A stretch of DNA of 5,833 nt from Janthinobacterium lividum (GCA_945864765.1 CAMBDR010000324.1:1-5833), one strand, 5' to 3'; counted from the stretch's first letter, positions 1-5,833 are shown. Notes: generated by a model from the letters alone, not told the origin. Made by a program: numbers and translations.

Positions 1-5
1 GACCC

Positions 6-61
6 GGCTCATCTTGGCTTGCTTATCCGGGTTGGCTCATCTTGGCTTGTTTACCTGAGTT
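6..61. repeat. 28-bp imperfect direct tandem repeat, two copies
   Basis: Two adjacent copies of a 28-bp unit lie at 6-33 and 34-61. The first 16 bases (GGCTCATCTTGGCTTG) are identical in both copies. By hand count 24 of 28 positions match, and all four differences are transitions. The second copy holds the gloA stop codon (51-53) and its last codons; the first copy lies just downstream of gloA. An inverted repeat ACCCGG (2-7) / CCGGGT (27-32) overlaps the first copy and could form a hairpin after gloA, but the window ends before any U-tract could be seen. The array may continue to the left of the window. Confidence 0.7.
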
Positions 62-461
62 TGGTCTCGCTTCGCTCATCCTTACGCTCGATCAGTTCAA
101 TCTTATAGCCGTCCGGGTCTTGCACAAAGGCGATCACGGTGGTGCCGCCTTTAACTGGCCCAGCTTCCCGCGTGACGGTGCCACCCTTGGCCCGCGCCTG
201 TTCGCAGGCCTTCGCGACATCCGCTACCCCAATCGCCAAATGCCCATACGCGCTACCCATCTCGTAGCTGCTCACACCATAGTTATAGGTCAATTCCAAC
301 TCGGCATGATCCGGGTTGCTGCCATAGCCAACAAAGGCCAACGTGTATTGGTATTCGGGATTGTCGCTGGTGCGCAATAACTGCATGCCCAGCACTTGCG
401 TGTAAAAATCAATCGAGCGCTGTAAATCGCCAACGCGCAACATGGTATGTAAGATTCGCAT
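51..461 (-). CDS. gloA: Lactoylglutathione lyase (glyoxalase I)
   Basis: A cytosolic metalloenzyme that isomerises the hemithioacetal of methylglyoxal and glutathione to S-D-lactoylglutathione, the first step of the glyoxalase detoxification route. The 136-residue protein is close to the E. coli GloA length (135) and collinear with it from the first residue (MRILHTMLRVGDLQRS). It keeps the four metal ligands at the E. coli positions: His5, Glu56, His74 and Glu122. The short form without the inserts of the human Zn enzyme suggests the Ni/Co-activated class. Conserved blocks NPEYQYTLAFVGYG, TREAGPVKGGTTVIAFV and DPDGYKIELIE are present. The last ten or so residues (KDERSETKLR) are a variable tail, partly encoded by a 28-bp repeat copy. 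The start is supported by AAGGA (466-470 on the complement) four bases before the ATG. The gene is divergent from ylqF. No glyoxalase II gene is in the window. Confidence 0.96.
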   Translation of the reverse strand: MRILHTMLRVGDLQRSIDFYTQVLGMQLLRTSDNPEYQYTLAFVGYGSNPDHAELELTYNYGVSSYEMGSAYGHLAIGVADVAKACEQARAKGGTVTREAGPVKGGTTVIAFVQDPDGYKIELIERKDERSETKLR

Positions 462-493
462 AATTTCCTTGATAAAGTAAGTGAGTCAGTTTG

Positions 494-512
494 CCCGCAA
501 AGTATAAACGGG
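494..512 (-). promoter_or_regulatory. Possible gloA promoter -10 with flanking inverted repeat
   Basis: On the minus strand TATACT (501-506) is a good -10 hexamer about 40 bases upstream of the gloA start. No convincing -35 hexamer stands 16-18 bases further upstream, so the call is weak. The hexamer is bracketed by short inverted arms CCCG (494-497) and CGGG (509-512), which could be chance or part of an operator. Confidence 0.35.
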
Positions 513-585
513 AAGCGTGCATTCGCGGCGATTAATGTGGGAACGGATGTTGCCGGACAATAAAAATAGCAGATAAGGTGAATTT

Positions 586-619
586 AGCCCACCCCGTCAG
601 TTGGCGCGGTGGGCTTTTT
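586..619 (+). terminator. Orphan intrinsic terminator in the gloA-ylqF spacer
   Basis: The outer arms AGCCCACC (586-593) and GGTGGGCT (608-615) pair perfectly. One C-C mismatch follows, then inner pairs (595-598 with 603-606, one of them G-U) closing on the tetraloop AGTT. A run of five T (615-619) follows directly on the plus strand, whereas the minus-strand side has no T-run. The hairpin is therefore oriented to stop plus-strand transcription, yet no plus-strand gene precedes it, and the ylqF promoter lies downstream. It may end an unannotated small transcript or antisense transcription coming through gloA. Confidence 0.65.
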
Positions 620-640
620 GCTTGTGCGCCGCAATAAAGT

Positions 641-669
641 GTGACAATCCCCGGGCAACCCGCTACAAT
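641..669 (+). promoter_or_regulatory. Sigma-70-type promoter of ylqF
   Basis: GTGACA (641-646) resembles the -35 box and TACAAT (664-669) the -10 box, five of six matches each, with an ideal 17-base spacer. Transcription should begin near 676, giving a leader of only about 20 bases before the ATG at 695. This placement rules out the in-frame upstream starts at 641 and 668, which lie inside the promoter. Confidence 0.75.
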
Positions 670-694
670 GCAAGCTTTTTGCAAAAGAGAACAC

Positions 695-1651
695 ATGTCG
701 ATTCAATGGTATCCTGGGCACATGAATGCTGCGCGTCGTGAGGCGGCGGAAACAATGGAAAATACCGATCTGGTGATTGAGGTATTGGATGCGCGCTTGC
801 CGCAAGCCAGTTGCAACCCCATGGTGGATCAATTACGCCATCAGCGCCAGCGCCCCTGTTTAAAAATCCTGAATAAAAGTGATTTGGCCGATCCCCAGGC
901 CACCGCGCTGTGGATGGCGTATTACGCCGCGCAAAAGAATGTGCATGTGCTGCCATTGAGTTGTAAAAACCCAAAAGAAGTCGCGAAAATCCCCGATCTG
1001 TGCTTAAAAATCGCGCCGCATCGGGGTGTGCCAACCAAACCCTTGCGCATGATGATTATGGGCATTCCCAATGTCGGCAAATCGACCCTGATGAATGCCT
1101 TGTTAAAAAAGCGCGTCGCCAAAGTGGGGGATGAACCCGCCGTCACCAAAACCCAGCAGCGTTTATATTTGGGCCAGCACATGGTGTTGGTGGATACGCC
1201 CGGCATGTTATGGCCCAAAATTGCCCACCCGAGCGATGGTTTAATGCTGGCCGCCTCGCATGCGGTGGGCACCAATGCGGTGGTGGAAGAGGAAGTGGCC
1301 TTCTTTTTGGCCGAACTGTTATTGCAGCGCTACCCTGGGCTATTGCAAGCGCGTTATGGCGTCAGCCCGGAGCGGCTGCTGCAACTCGATGGTGTGGGCC
1401 TGGTGGAAGCGGTGGCGGAACGGCGCGCCTATCGGCTCAAAGGCGGTATTCTGGACTTGGAAAAGGCGGCCAGCACCTTATTGCTCGATTACCGCAGTGG
1501 CAGTCTGGGGCGAATCAGCCTGGAAACCCCGCAAACCCGCGAGTTGATGTTAATCGCCGATGCTGAAATACAAGCCAAGCGCGAAGCCCAGCGCGCTGCG
1601 GCTGAAAAGGCCAAGGCTGAAGCGACCGCCAACGGCAAACGTGGTAATTGA
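695..1651 (+). CDS. ylqF: Ribosome biogenesis GTPase YlqF/RbgA
   Basis: A circularly permuted GTPase of the YlqF/YawG family; the Bacillus homologue RbgA acts in late 50S subunit assembly. In this 318-residue protein the G motifs run in permuted order: G4 NKSD (60-63), G5-like SCK (89-91), G1 P-loop GIPNVGKST (123-131), switch I/G2 threonine in PAVTKTQQ (about 148-155) and G3 DTPG (167-170). The N-terminus MSIQWYPGHMNAARRE is the family signature. A C-terminal helical part (about 180-285) ends in an Ala/Lys/Glu-rich basic tail (about 290-318), making the protein some 35 residues longer than Bacillus RbgA (about 282). The ATG at 695 is chosen because AAGAG (685-689) sits five bases upstream and the promoter -10 overlaps the next upstream ATG (668). 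Gene and function class are secure; its precise role outside Firmicutes is less well established. Confidence 0.95.
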   Translation: MSIQWYPGHMNAARREAAETMENTDLVIEVLDARLPQASCNPMVDQLRHQRQRPCLKILNKSDLADPQATALWMAYYAAQKNVHVLPLSCKNPKEVAKIPDLCLKIAPHRGVPTKPLRMMIMGIPNVGKSTLMNALLKKRVAKVGDEPAVTKTQQRLYLGQHMVLVDTPGMLWPKIAHPSDGLMLAASHAVGTNAVVEEEVAFFLAELLLQRYPGLLQARYGVSPERLLQLDGVGLVEAVAERRAYRLKGGILDLEKAASTLLLDYRSGSLGRISLETPQTRELMLIADAEIQAKREAQRAAAEKAKAEATANGKRGN

Positions 1652-1834
1652 TTTGGGTCGCATTTCACAAGCGCCGGCGGGATAAAAAATCATCTCTCAT
1701 ACTTTTGGACGATTGCAGTAAATAATCGCTTGCTGTATCTTTCTGTTTCACCAACAACGCTGTACAAAACGACGCAATCAACGTGGTCTGAGTCACGGGA
1801 ATGTCGCTTGCACATCGGTTTGTACGCCTTGCGT
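1652..1834. other. Spacer downstream of ylqF, no gene seen
   Basis: No convincing coding sequence, RNA gene or intrinsic terminator is visible between the ylqF stop and the protease promoter. A GC-rich patch near 1670-1680 followed by six A (1683-1690 region) is not a plus-strand terminator. TTTCTG and TACAAA spaced by 17 bases around 1740-1770 make only a poor promoter candidate. How ylqF transcription ends is unclear. Confidence 0.5.
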
Positions 1835-1837
1835 TGG

Positions 1838-1864
1838 TATATAAATTAGCGGGGATTGATCCCC
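1838..1864 (+). promoter_or_regulatory. Extended -10 promoter and start-site palindrome of the protease gene
   Basis: TATATA (1838-1843) is preceded by TGG (1835-1837), giving the extended -10 form TGnTATATA. There is no good -35 at the matching distance (1815-1820 reads TCGGTT), which is tolerated for extended -10 promoters. Transcription would begin near 1850. The palindrome GGGGATTGATCCCC (1851-1864) then sits at the very 5' end of the transcript, where it could be an operator or a 5'-stabilising hairpin. Confidence 0.5.
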
Positions 1865-1893
1865 TGGCCTACACTTATCGAAGAGACAGAAAT

Positions 1894-3723
1894 ATGACTA
1901 AAGCATTTCATTTCGTAGCACGCCCACTATTTTTATCCGTTCTGGTTGCCAGCGCATGCAGCGTCATGGCGGCTGAGCGGATTGAGCTGGAAACTACTCT
2001 GGCAGCCAATCCTGGTATCAGCAACACCCTGGGTGCCGCAACGGCACACAGCCTCACCGGCTTGAGCGCCAACGAATTGAAAGTGGTGAAAACCCGTACT
2101 TTACCCAATGGCAAAATCGTCACCCGTTTTCAGCAATTCCACGGCAATGTACCAGTCTGGGGCGAAAATATCGTCGAGCGCCGTGACAATGCCACCGCCC
2201 AACCGAGCCTGGTTGGCGGCATGTTGAAAAATCTGAGCCAGGATTTGCCCGTCGTCAAGCCAACCCTGGATGAAAAAGCGGCGCTGCAAAAGGCAAAAAA
2301 CCAGGCTGGCGCGCAAGTGAGCCGTAACGAGCAAGTCAAGCTGTACCTGAAACAAGATGCAAATGGCGTGGCCTTTCCTTTCTATTTGGTGTCGTTTGTC
2401 AATGAAAGCGCCAAAGCCACCAGCCGTCCGTTTTACATGATTCATGCCAACACTGGTGTGGTGCTGGAACAATGGGAAGGTATTACCCATATTGATGCTA
2501 CTGGCCCTGGCGGCAATGCCAAAACCGGCCAATATGAATTTCAGGTGGGCGGCAAATACGGCCCCTTGAGCGTGACCCAATCGGGCAGCACTTGCGCGCT
2601 GGACAGCCCCCATGTGTACACCGTGAATATGAATGGCGGCACCACGGCAACAAACGCCCACACCTTCACTTGCCCACGCAACACCGTGAAAGCCATCAAT
2701 GGCGGGTTTGCGCCGATGAATGATGCGCACTTTTTTGGTAATGTCGTGTTCAATATGTATCAAAGCTATTTGGGTATTCGCCCGATCAGCCAAAAATTAA
2801 AAATGCGTGTGCATTACGGTAACGCCTATGAAAACGCCTTCTGGGATGGTACACAGATGACTTTTGGCGATGGTGCCAGCACCTTCTACCCATTGGTTTC
2901 GCTGGACGTGGCCGCGCATGAGGTGAGCCACGGCTTTACCGAACAAAATTCTGGCCTGGTGTACAAGAATATGTCCGGTGGTATGAACGAAGCGTTTTCC
3001 GATATGTCCGGCGAAGCGGCAGAATACTTTGCCCGTGGCACCAACGACTTCCTGGTCGGCGCTGAAATTTTCAAGGCCAGTGGCGCATTGCGTTACATGG
3101 GCAACCCGACGCAAGACGGTCGTTCGATTGACCATGCATCCAAATTCACCAGCACCATGGACCCGCATTACAGCAGCGGCGTGTATAACAAAGCCTTTTA
3201 CAACCTGGCCAGAACTACCGGCTGGAACACCAAAAAAGCGTTCCAAGTCATGGCCCATGCCAATGATGTGTACTGGACTTCCACCAGCACCTTTGACGCC
3301 GGTGCCTGCGGTGTAGAAAAAGCCGCGACCGATTTGGGTTACGGTGCGGCAGCGGTGACGGCGGCCTTTAGTGCCGTGGGCGTGAGTTGCCTGGGTATTC
3401 CCACCAATTCAACCACCGTGTTGACCAATGGCAGTGCAGTGGGCAGCATTGCAGTTGCCGCCGGGGCATCGCGCATGTTCTCGCTGGCCGTGCCTTTCGG
3501 CAAAACCAGCTTGACCATCAAGCTCTCCGGTGGCACTGGCAATGGTGATTTGTATGTGCGCTCCGGCACCAAGCCAACCACCACTTCGTATGGTTATCGT
3601 TCGATCGGGACGACCAACGCAGAAACTATTACCATCTCCGCGCCAACGGGTGCTACCTGGTACATCATGGTCAATGGCAAGGCCGCAGTGAGTGGTGCTT
3701 CATTGGTGGCAACCTACAAATAA
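1894..3723 (+). CDS. Secreted M4-family zinc metalloprotease with PPC domain (vibriolysin/pseudolysin-like)
   Basis: A preproenzyme of 609 residues for an extracellular neutral endopeptidase. Residues 1-26 are a Sec signal peptide (basic start, hydrophobic core, likely cut VMA/AE). An FTP propeptide (about 55-105) and a PepSY-like segment (about 120-195) form the inhibitory, chaperoning propeptide. The catalytic domain (about 200-498) has HEVSH (His342, Glu343, His346), the third zinc ligand Glu366 in NEAFSD, exactly 20 residues after His346 as in thermolysin, and the likely transition-state His425 in DPHYSSGVYNKAFY. Cysteines 234/260 and 472/499 match the two pseudolysin disulfides; the second pair keeps the spacing of 27. 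A C-terminal PPC beta domain (about 510-609) is typical of secreted proteases and often removed. The ATG at 1894 has AAGAGA (1881-1886) seven bases upstream and heads the signal peptide; an in-frame ATG at 1801 lies upstream of the promoter. Cys22 makes only a poor lipobox (ASAC). Confidence 0.95.
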   Translation: MTKAFHFVARPLFLSVLVASACSVMAAERIELETTLAANPGISNTLGAATAHSLTGLSANELKVVKTRTLPNGKIVTRFQQFHGNVPVWGENIVERRDNATAQPSLVGGMLKNLSQDLPVVKPTLDEKAALQKAKNQAGAQVSRNEQVKLYLKQDANGVAFPFYLVSFVNESAKATSRPFYMIHANTGVVLEQWEGITHIDATGPGGNAKTGQYEFQVGGKYGPLSVTQSGSTCALDSPHVYTVNMNGGTTATNAHTFTCPRNTVKAINGGFAPMNDAHFFGNVVFNMYQSYLGIRPISQKLKMRVHYGNAYENAFWDGTQMTFGDGASTFYPLVSLDVAAHEVSHGFTEQNSGLVYKNMSGGMNEAFSDMSGEAAEYFARGTNDFLVGAEIFKASGALRYMGNPTQDGRSIDHASKFTSTMDPHYSSGVYNKAFYNLARTTGWNTKKAFQVMAHANDVYWTSTSTFDAGACGVEKAATDLGYGAAAVTAAFSAVGVSCLGIPTNSTTVLTNGSAVGSIAVAAGASRMFSLAVPFGKTSLTIKLSGGTGNGDLYVRSGTKPTTTSYGYRSIGTTNAETITISAPTGATWYIMVNGKAAVSGASLVATYK

Positions 3724-3735
3724 GATGATGAGTCG

Positions 3736-3776
3736 CCCCGCATTGCTTGCGGGGTTTGCTGCAAACTGGTTTTTTT
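3736..3776 (+). terminator. Intrinsic terminator of the protease gene, two tandem hairpins
   Basis: CCCCGCA (3736-3742) and TGCGGGG (3748-3754) form a perfect seven-pair stem with a TTGCT loop, followed by TTT. Directly after it GTTTGCTGCAAAC (3754-3766) forms a second small palindrome, and a run of seven T follows (3770-3776). The pair lies 12 bases after the protease stop codon. On the other strand no T-run follows, so it does not look like a terminator for the convergent small gene. Confidence 0.85.
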
Positions 3777-3793
3777 GATGACCGTTCAGCGGT

Positions 3794-3997
3794 TTAGTCA
3801 TCCAGGGCTTTTCTGGCGGCTTGTTCCGGGGTCAGACCATCGTAAAAATAATCGGTGAGTAATTCAATTTCGGCTTCAATATACTCTTGTGCCTGTTCCA
3901 CCGTGGCACCGCCATCGACCAAATGGCCTTCGACTTCGATGCACCAATGAATCACGGCGAGGGTTTCTTCGTCGGGTTGATCTTTTTTCTTGGCCAT
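3794..3997 (-). CDS. Small acidic protein of unknown function
   Basis: A 67-residue protein that I do not recognise. It begins with a short basic patch (MAKKK), then is strongly acidic: 17 Asp/Glu against 5 Lys/Arg by hand count. Probable helices are ETLAVIHWCIEVEGHLVDG (11-29), VEQAQEYIEAEIELLTDYFYDG (split at about 33-54) and TPEQAARKALDD (56-67), with turns at GG (29-30) and GL (54-55). There is one cysteine (Cys19), no signal peptide, no membrane segment and no metal motif, so it is likely cytosolic. The gene is supported by AAGGA (4006-4010 on the complement) eight bases before the ATG, by the amphipathic helical pattern, and by its separate place between a convergent protease gene and a divergent sulfatase gene. 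It is probably a conserved hypothetical protein; no function is claimed. Confidence 0.75.
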   Translation of the reverse strand: MAKKKDQPDEETLAVIHWCIEVEGHLVDGGATVEQAQEYIEAEIELLTDYFYDGLTPEQAARKALDD

Positions 3998-4028
3998 GGT
4001 GCTTGTCCTTCAGATTGGGAAAACCGCT

Positions 4029-4034
4029 TATTAT
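4029..4034 (-). promoter_or_regulatory. Possible -10 for the small acidic gene
   Basis: The minus strand reads TAGGATAATAAG in this stretch, containing GATAAT, a five-of-six match to the -10 consensus, about 35 bases upstream of the start codon. The position 17 bases further upstream reads CGGGAC, a poor -35, so the call is tentative. Confidence 0.35.
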
Positions 4035-4177
4035 CCTATGAAAATGGGATGGTCCCGGCGCTACGGCGATAAATATCCCGGCTGGCAAGTTTCTTCATCG
4101 CGCTTATCAAACGCCTTGCGCCGTCGCAGGCTTCTCGTCTATTAAAATCCAGCAATAAAAAATTCCCTGAAAAAACC

Positions 4178-4206
4178 TTGACGCACGGCAATTAATTGGC
4201 TATGAT
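4178..4206 (+). promoter_or_regulatory. Strong sigma-70 promoter of the sulfatase gene, with palindrome in the spacer
   Basis: TTGACG (4178-4183, five of six) and TATGAT (4201-4206, five of six) are separated by exactly 17 bases. The start of transcription should be near 4213, giving a leader of about 85 bases. The spacer contains the perfect 10-base palindrome CAATTAATTG (4189-4198), well placed for a repressor, and CGGCA (4186-4190) / TGCCG (4206-4210) form a second, wider inverted repeat around it. Confidence 0.75.
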
Positions 4207-4298
4207 GCCGCCTGGTCGTGTGACTCAAGGGTTCGAATGGCGATTGCATGTTGATTTTTTTCCATGACAATCGATTAATACTAACGGAAGGAATTGAG

Positions 4299-5732
4299 AT
4301 GAATAAAGTGAATAAAACGCGCAGGCAAGCATTGGGTGGCCTTTCTGCATTGATGTTGTCGCAATTGCCTGGTCTGGCGCGTGCGCAAGGCGCTACCCCG
4401 CTCAAGGACAGGCAACCGAATATTATTTTCATCATGGCTGACGACATGGGTTACGCCGACCTGAGCGTTTATGGCCAGCCCGATTTCAAGACCCCGAACA
4501 TTGATCGTTTGGCCGAACAAGGGGTGCGTTTCACCCAGGCTTACGCCAATTCGGCGGTGTGTTCGGCTTCGCGTTTTGGCCTCATTACTGGCCGCTACCA
4601 ATACCGCTTGCGTGGCGGCCTGGAAGAGCCGCTTTCGGGCGTTGCTTCCGACATCTATGGTTTGCCGGCCAGCCACCCCACCTTGCCCTCGCGCCTGAAG
4701 TTGGCCGGTTACAAGACGGCCTTGATTGGCAAATGGCATTTGGGCAATTTGCCCAATTTTGGCCCGCTCAAGAGTGGTTATGACAGTTTTTATGGCAACT
4801 ACGGCCCGGGTCTGGATTACTACACGCATAAATTTGGCATTGGTGCGGCGGTGCCGACCGATTTGTATGAAAACGAAGTACCTGCCGACAAGGCTGGTTA
4901 CTATACCGATTTGCTGGGCCAGCGTGCGGTGGACTTTATTGATCAGCAGGATCGCGACAAGCCCTATTTTTTATCGGTACACTACACCGCGCCGCATTGG
5001 CCATGGCAAGCGCCGGGTGATGACCGTCCGATCACCTCGCTGATCCAGTATGACGAAGGCAATCTTGAAATTTACGCCAAGATCATGATCTCGCTGGACG
5101 ATTCGGTGGGGAGCATTATGGACGCGCTGGAGCGTAGCGGTCAGGCTGAAAACACCATCGTCATTTTCACCAGTGACAATGGCGGCGAGCGTTTTTCCAA
5201 TGTGTGGCCGTTCAGTGGCCAAAAAACCGAGCTGCTGGAAGGCGGGGTGCGGATTCCTTCGCTGATGCGTTGGCCGAAAAAACTCAAGGGTGGCCAGGTT
5301 AGTTCGCAGGTGACGGTGCATATGGACTGGATGCCCACTTTGTTGGCAGCAGCGGGTGGTTCGCCCGACCCGGCTTATCCGTCGGATGGCATGAATTTGA
5401 TGCCGATTTTAATGGGTGCATCACCCAATACGCCGCGCACCTTGTTTTGGCGCTACAAATCCAACACCCAGCGCGCGGTACGTTCCGGCAACTTCAAGTA
5501 CTTGAAGATCAACGGCAACGAATTTTTGTTTGATGTCGTGGTAGACCAGCGCGAACGTGCCAACCTGAAGGCCAAATATCCTGATGTGTTTGCCAACCTG
5601 AAGGCGCAGTGGGACAGCTGGAATGCAACGATGGTGCCGATCACCGCTTCGGTGGCCAGCCATCGCTTGACGCCGGCGGTGCAGGCGGATCGTTATAATC
5701 CGGATACGCCGGTGATTTTCCCGGCGGATTAA
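4299..5732 (+). CDS. Tat-exported formylglycine-dependent sulfatase (S1 family)
   Basis: A 477-residue arylsulfatase-like hydrolase that would remove sulfate esters in the periplasm or outside the cell. The N-terminus carries a Tat signal peptide: twin arginines Arg8-Arg9 in TRRQALGG, a hydrophobic stretch, and a probable cut at ARA/QG (about 29/30). Catalytic features include metal-binding Asp48-Asp49 (MADDMGY), the formylglycine motif CSASR (Cys88 to Arg92), the second signature GYKTALIGKWHLG with Lys145 and His147, His228 and His233 in VHYTAPHWP, Asp293-Asn294 in TSDNGG, and Lys309 in GQKTELLEGGVRIP. In the motif Ala replaces the usual Pro, a tolerated variant in this family. Cys88 needs conversion to formylglycine, but no FGE or anSME gene is in the window. 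The ATG at 4299 has AAGGA (4288-4292) six bases upstream and begins the Tat peptide; an earlier in-frame start at 4248 lacks both. The substrate is not deducible: GalNAc-6-sulfatase-like, aryl sulfate and other subfamilies are possible. Confidence 0.93.
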   Translation: MNKVNKTRRQALGGLSALMLSQLPGLARAQGATPLKDRQPNIIFIMADDMGYADLSVYGQPDFKTPNIDRLAEQGVRFTQAYANSAVCSASRFGLITGRYQYRLRGGLEEPLSGVASDIYGLPASHPTLPSRLKLAGYKTALIGKWHLGNLPNFGPLKSGYDSFYGNYGPGLDYYTHKFGIGAAVPTDLYENEVPADKAGYYTDLLGQRAVDFIDQQDRDKPYFLSVHYTAPHWPWQAPGDDRPITSLIQYDEGNLEIYAKIMISLDDSVGSIMDALERSGQAENTIVIFTSDNGGERFSNVWPFSGQKTELLEGGVRIPSLMRWPKKLKGGQVSSQVTVHMDWMPTLLAAAGGSPDPAYPSDGMNLMPILMGASPNTPRTLFWRYKSNTQRAVRSGNFKYLKINGNEFLFDVVVDQRERANLKAKYPDVFANLKAQWDSWNATMVPITASVASHRLTPAVQADRYNPDTPVIFPAD

Positions 5733-5746
5733 GGTGAATGATTGAG

Positions 5747-5799
5747 ACGGGTGGATGTTGCCGGGCCAAAATACGGCCTGCCAACATGCCGCCCGTTTT
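5747..5799 (+). terminator. Long intrinsic terminator after the sulfatase gene
   Basis: Left arm 5747-5760 (ACGGGTGGATGTTG) pairs with right arm 5782-5796 (CAACATGCCGCCCGT) with one G-U pair and one bulged C. Inside, GGCC (5764-5767) and GGCC (5775-5778) can extend the hairpin. TTTT (5796-5799) follows, with a second TTTT soon after (5803-5806). It starts 14 bases after the stop codon and indicates a monocistronic unit. Confidence 0.8.
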
Positions 5800-5833
5800 G
5801 CGTTTTGATCCGTTTGGCGGTTTGGGTAGCCGT

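Noticed and set aside
641..694. In-frame N-terminal extension of ylqF from GTG 641 or ATG 668
   Set aside because: The -35 and -10 boxes overlap these codons, no ribosome binding site precedes them, and the family N-terminus MSIQWYPGHM begins at 695.
1801..1893. In-frame N-terminal extension of the protease from ATG 1801
   Set aside because: It would put 31 residues before a complete Sec signal peptide, and the likely promoter and start of transcription lie downstream of 1801.
1939..1965. Lipoprotein signal in the protease (Cys22)
   Set aside because: The residues before the cysteine (ASA) make a poor lipobox, and a standard VMA/AE signal peptidase I site follows; M4 proteases of this type are usually secreted free.
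2101..2793. Long minus-strand open frame (230 codons) inside the protease gene
   Set aside because: It is fully antisense to a clear M4 protease domain and shows no family features; it is a shadow of the coding strand.
4022..4160. Minus-strand open stretch that reads through to a TAG near 4039, with a possible 20-residue end (ATG followed by KKLASRDIY)
   Set aside because: It has no ribosome binding site, an in-frame stop lies not far upstream, and it occupies the divergent promoter region; it is most likely chance.
4229..4241. GGGTTCGAATGG, resembling the T-loop of a tRNA and thus a possible tRNA remnant or att site
   Set aside because: No acceptor, D-arm or anticodon arm can be found around it and no integrase or second copy is present.
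4251..4279. Second promoter TTGATT-17-ATTAAT in the sulfatase leader
   Set aside because: The -10 is poor and transcription would begin at the ribosome binding site itself; the upstream TTGACG/TATGAT pair is far better.
1..5833. A linked multi-gene system (defence, secretion or toxin-antitoxin) across the window
   Set aside because: Each gene has its own promoter or terminator, orientations alternate, and the recognised functions are unrelated housekeeping or exoenzyme roles.

Overview
The window looks like ordinary chromosome of a Gram-negative, aerobic or facultative proteobacterium (beta or gamma). The evidence is an Ni-type GloA with the enterobacterial pattern, a circularly permuted YlqF/RbgA GTPase, a vibriolysin/pseudolysin-like secreted protease with a C-terminal PPC domain, and a Tat-exported sulfatase. 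Base composition is moderate in GC, with AT-rich intergenic spacers and sigma-70-type promoters. I cannot name the genus from this sequence.

Layout. Positions 1-61 hold two copies of a 28-bp imperfect tandem repeat, the second overlapping the 3' end of gloA. gloA (51-461, minus) encodes lactoylglutathione lyase. It is divergent from ylqF (695-1651, plus), a ribosome-assembly GTPase. The 233-bp spacer between them carries an unexplained plus-strand intrinsic terminator (586-619) followed by a good ylqF promoter (641-669). A 242-bp spacer then leads to a secreted M4 zinc metalloprotease (1894-3723) that has its own extended -10 promoter, a small palindrome at the likely transcript start and a strong terminator. 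Convergent to it is a small acidic protein of unknown function (3794-3997, minus). Divergent from that is a formylglycine-type sulfatase (4299-5732, plus), with a near-consensus promoter (4178-4206), a long leader, a Tat signal peptide and a long terminator hairpin (5747-5799).

The five genes appear to be separate transcription units and not one pathway. gloA (methylglyoxal detoxification) and ylqF (50S assembly) are housekeeping. The protease and the sulfatase are both exported and could serve nutrient scavenging from protein and sulfated compounds, but nothing in the sequence links them directly. No mobile element, CRISPR array, tRNA, rRNA or defence system is visible. I found no convincing new multi-gene system; the points worth checking are small: the orphan terminator, the gloA-end repeat, the Ala-variant sulfatase motif with Tat export, the unknown acidic protein and two possible operator sites.
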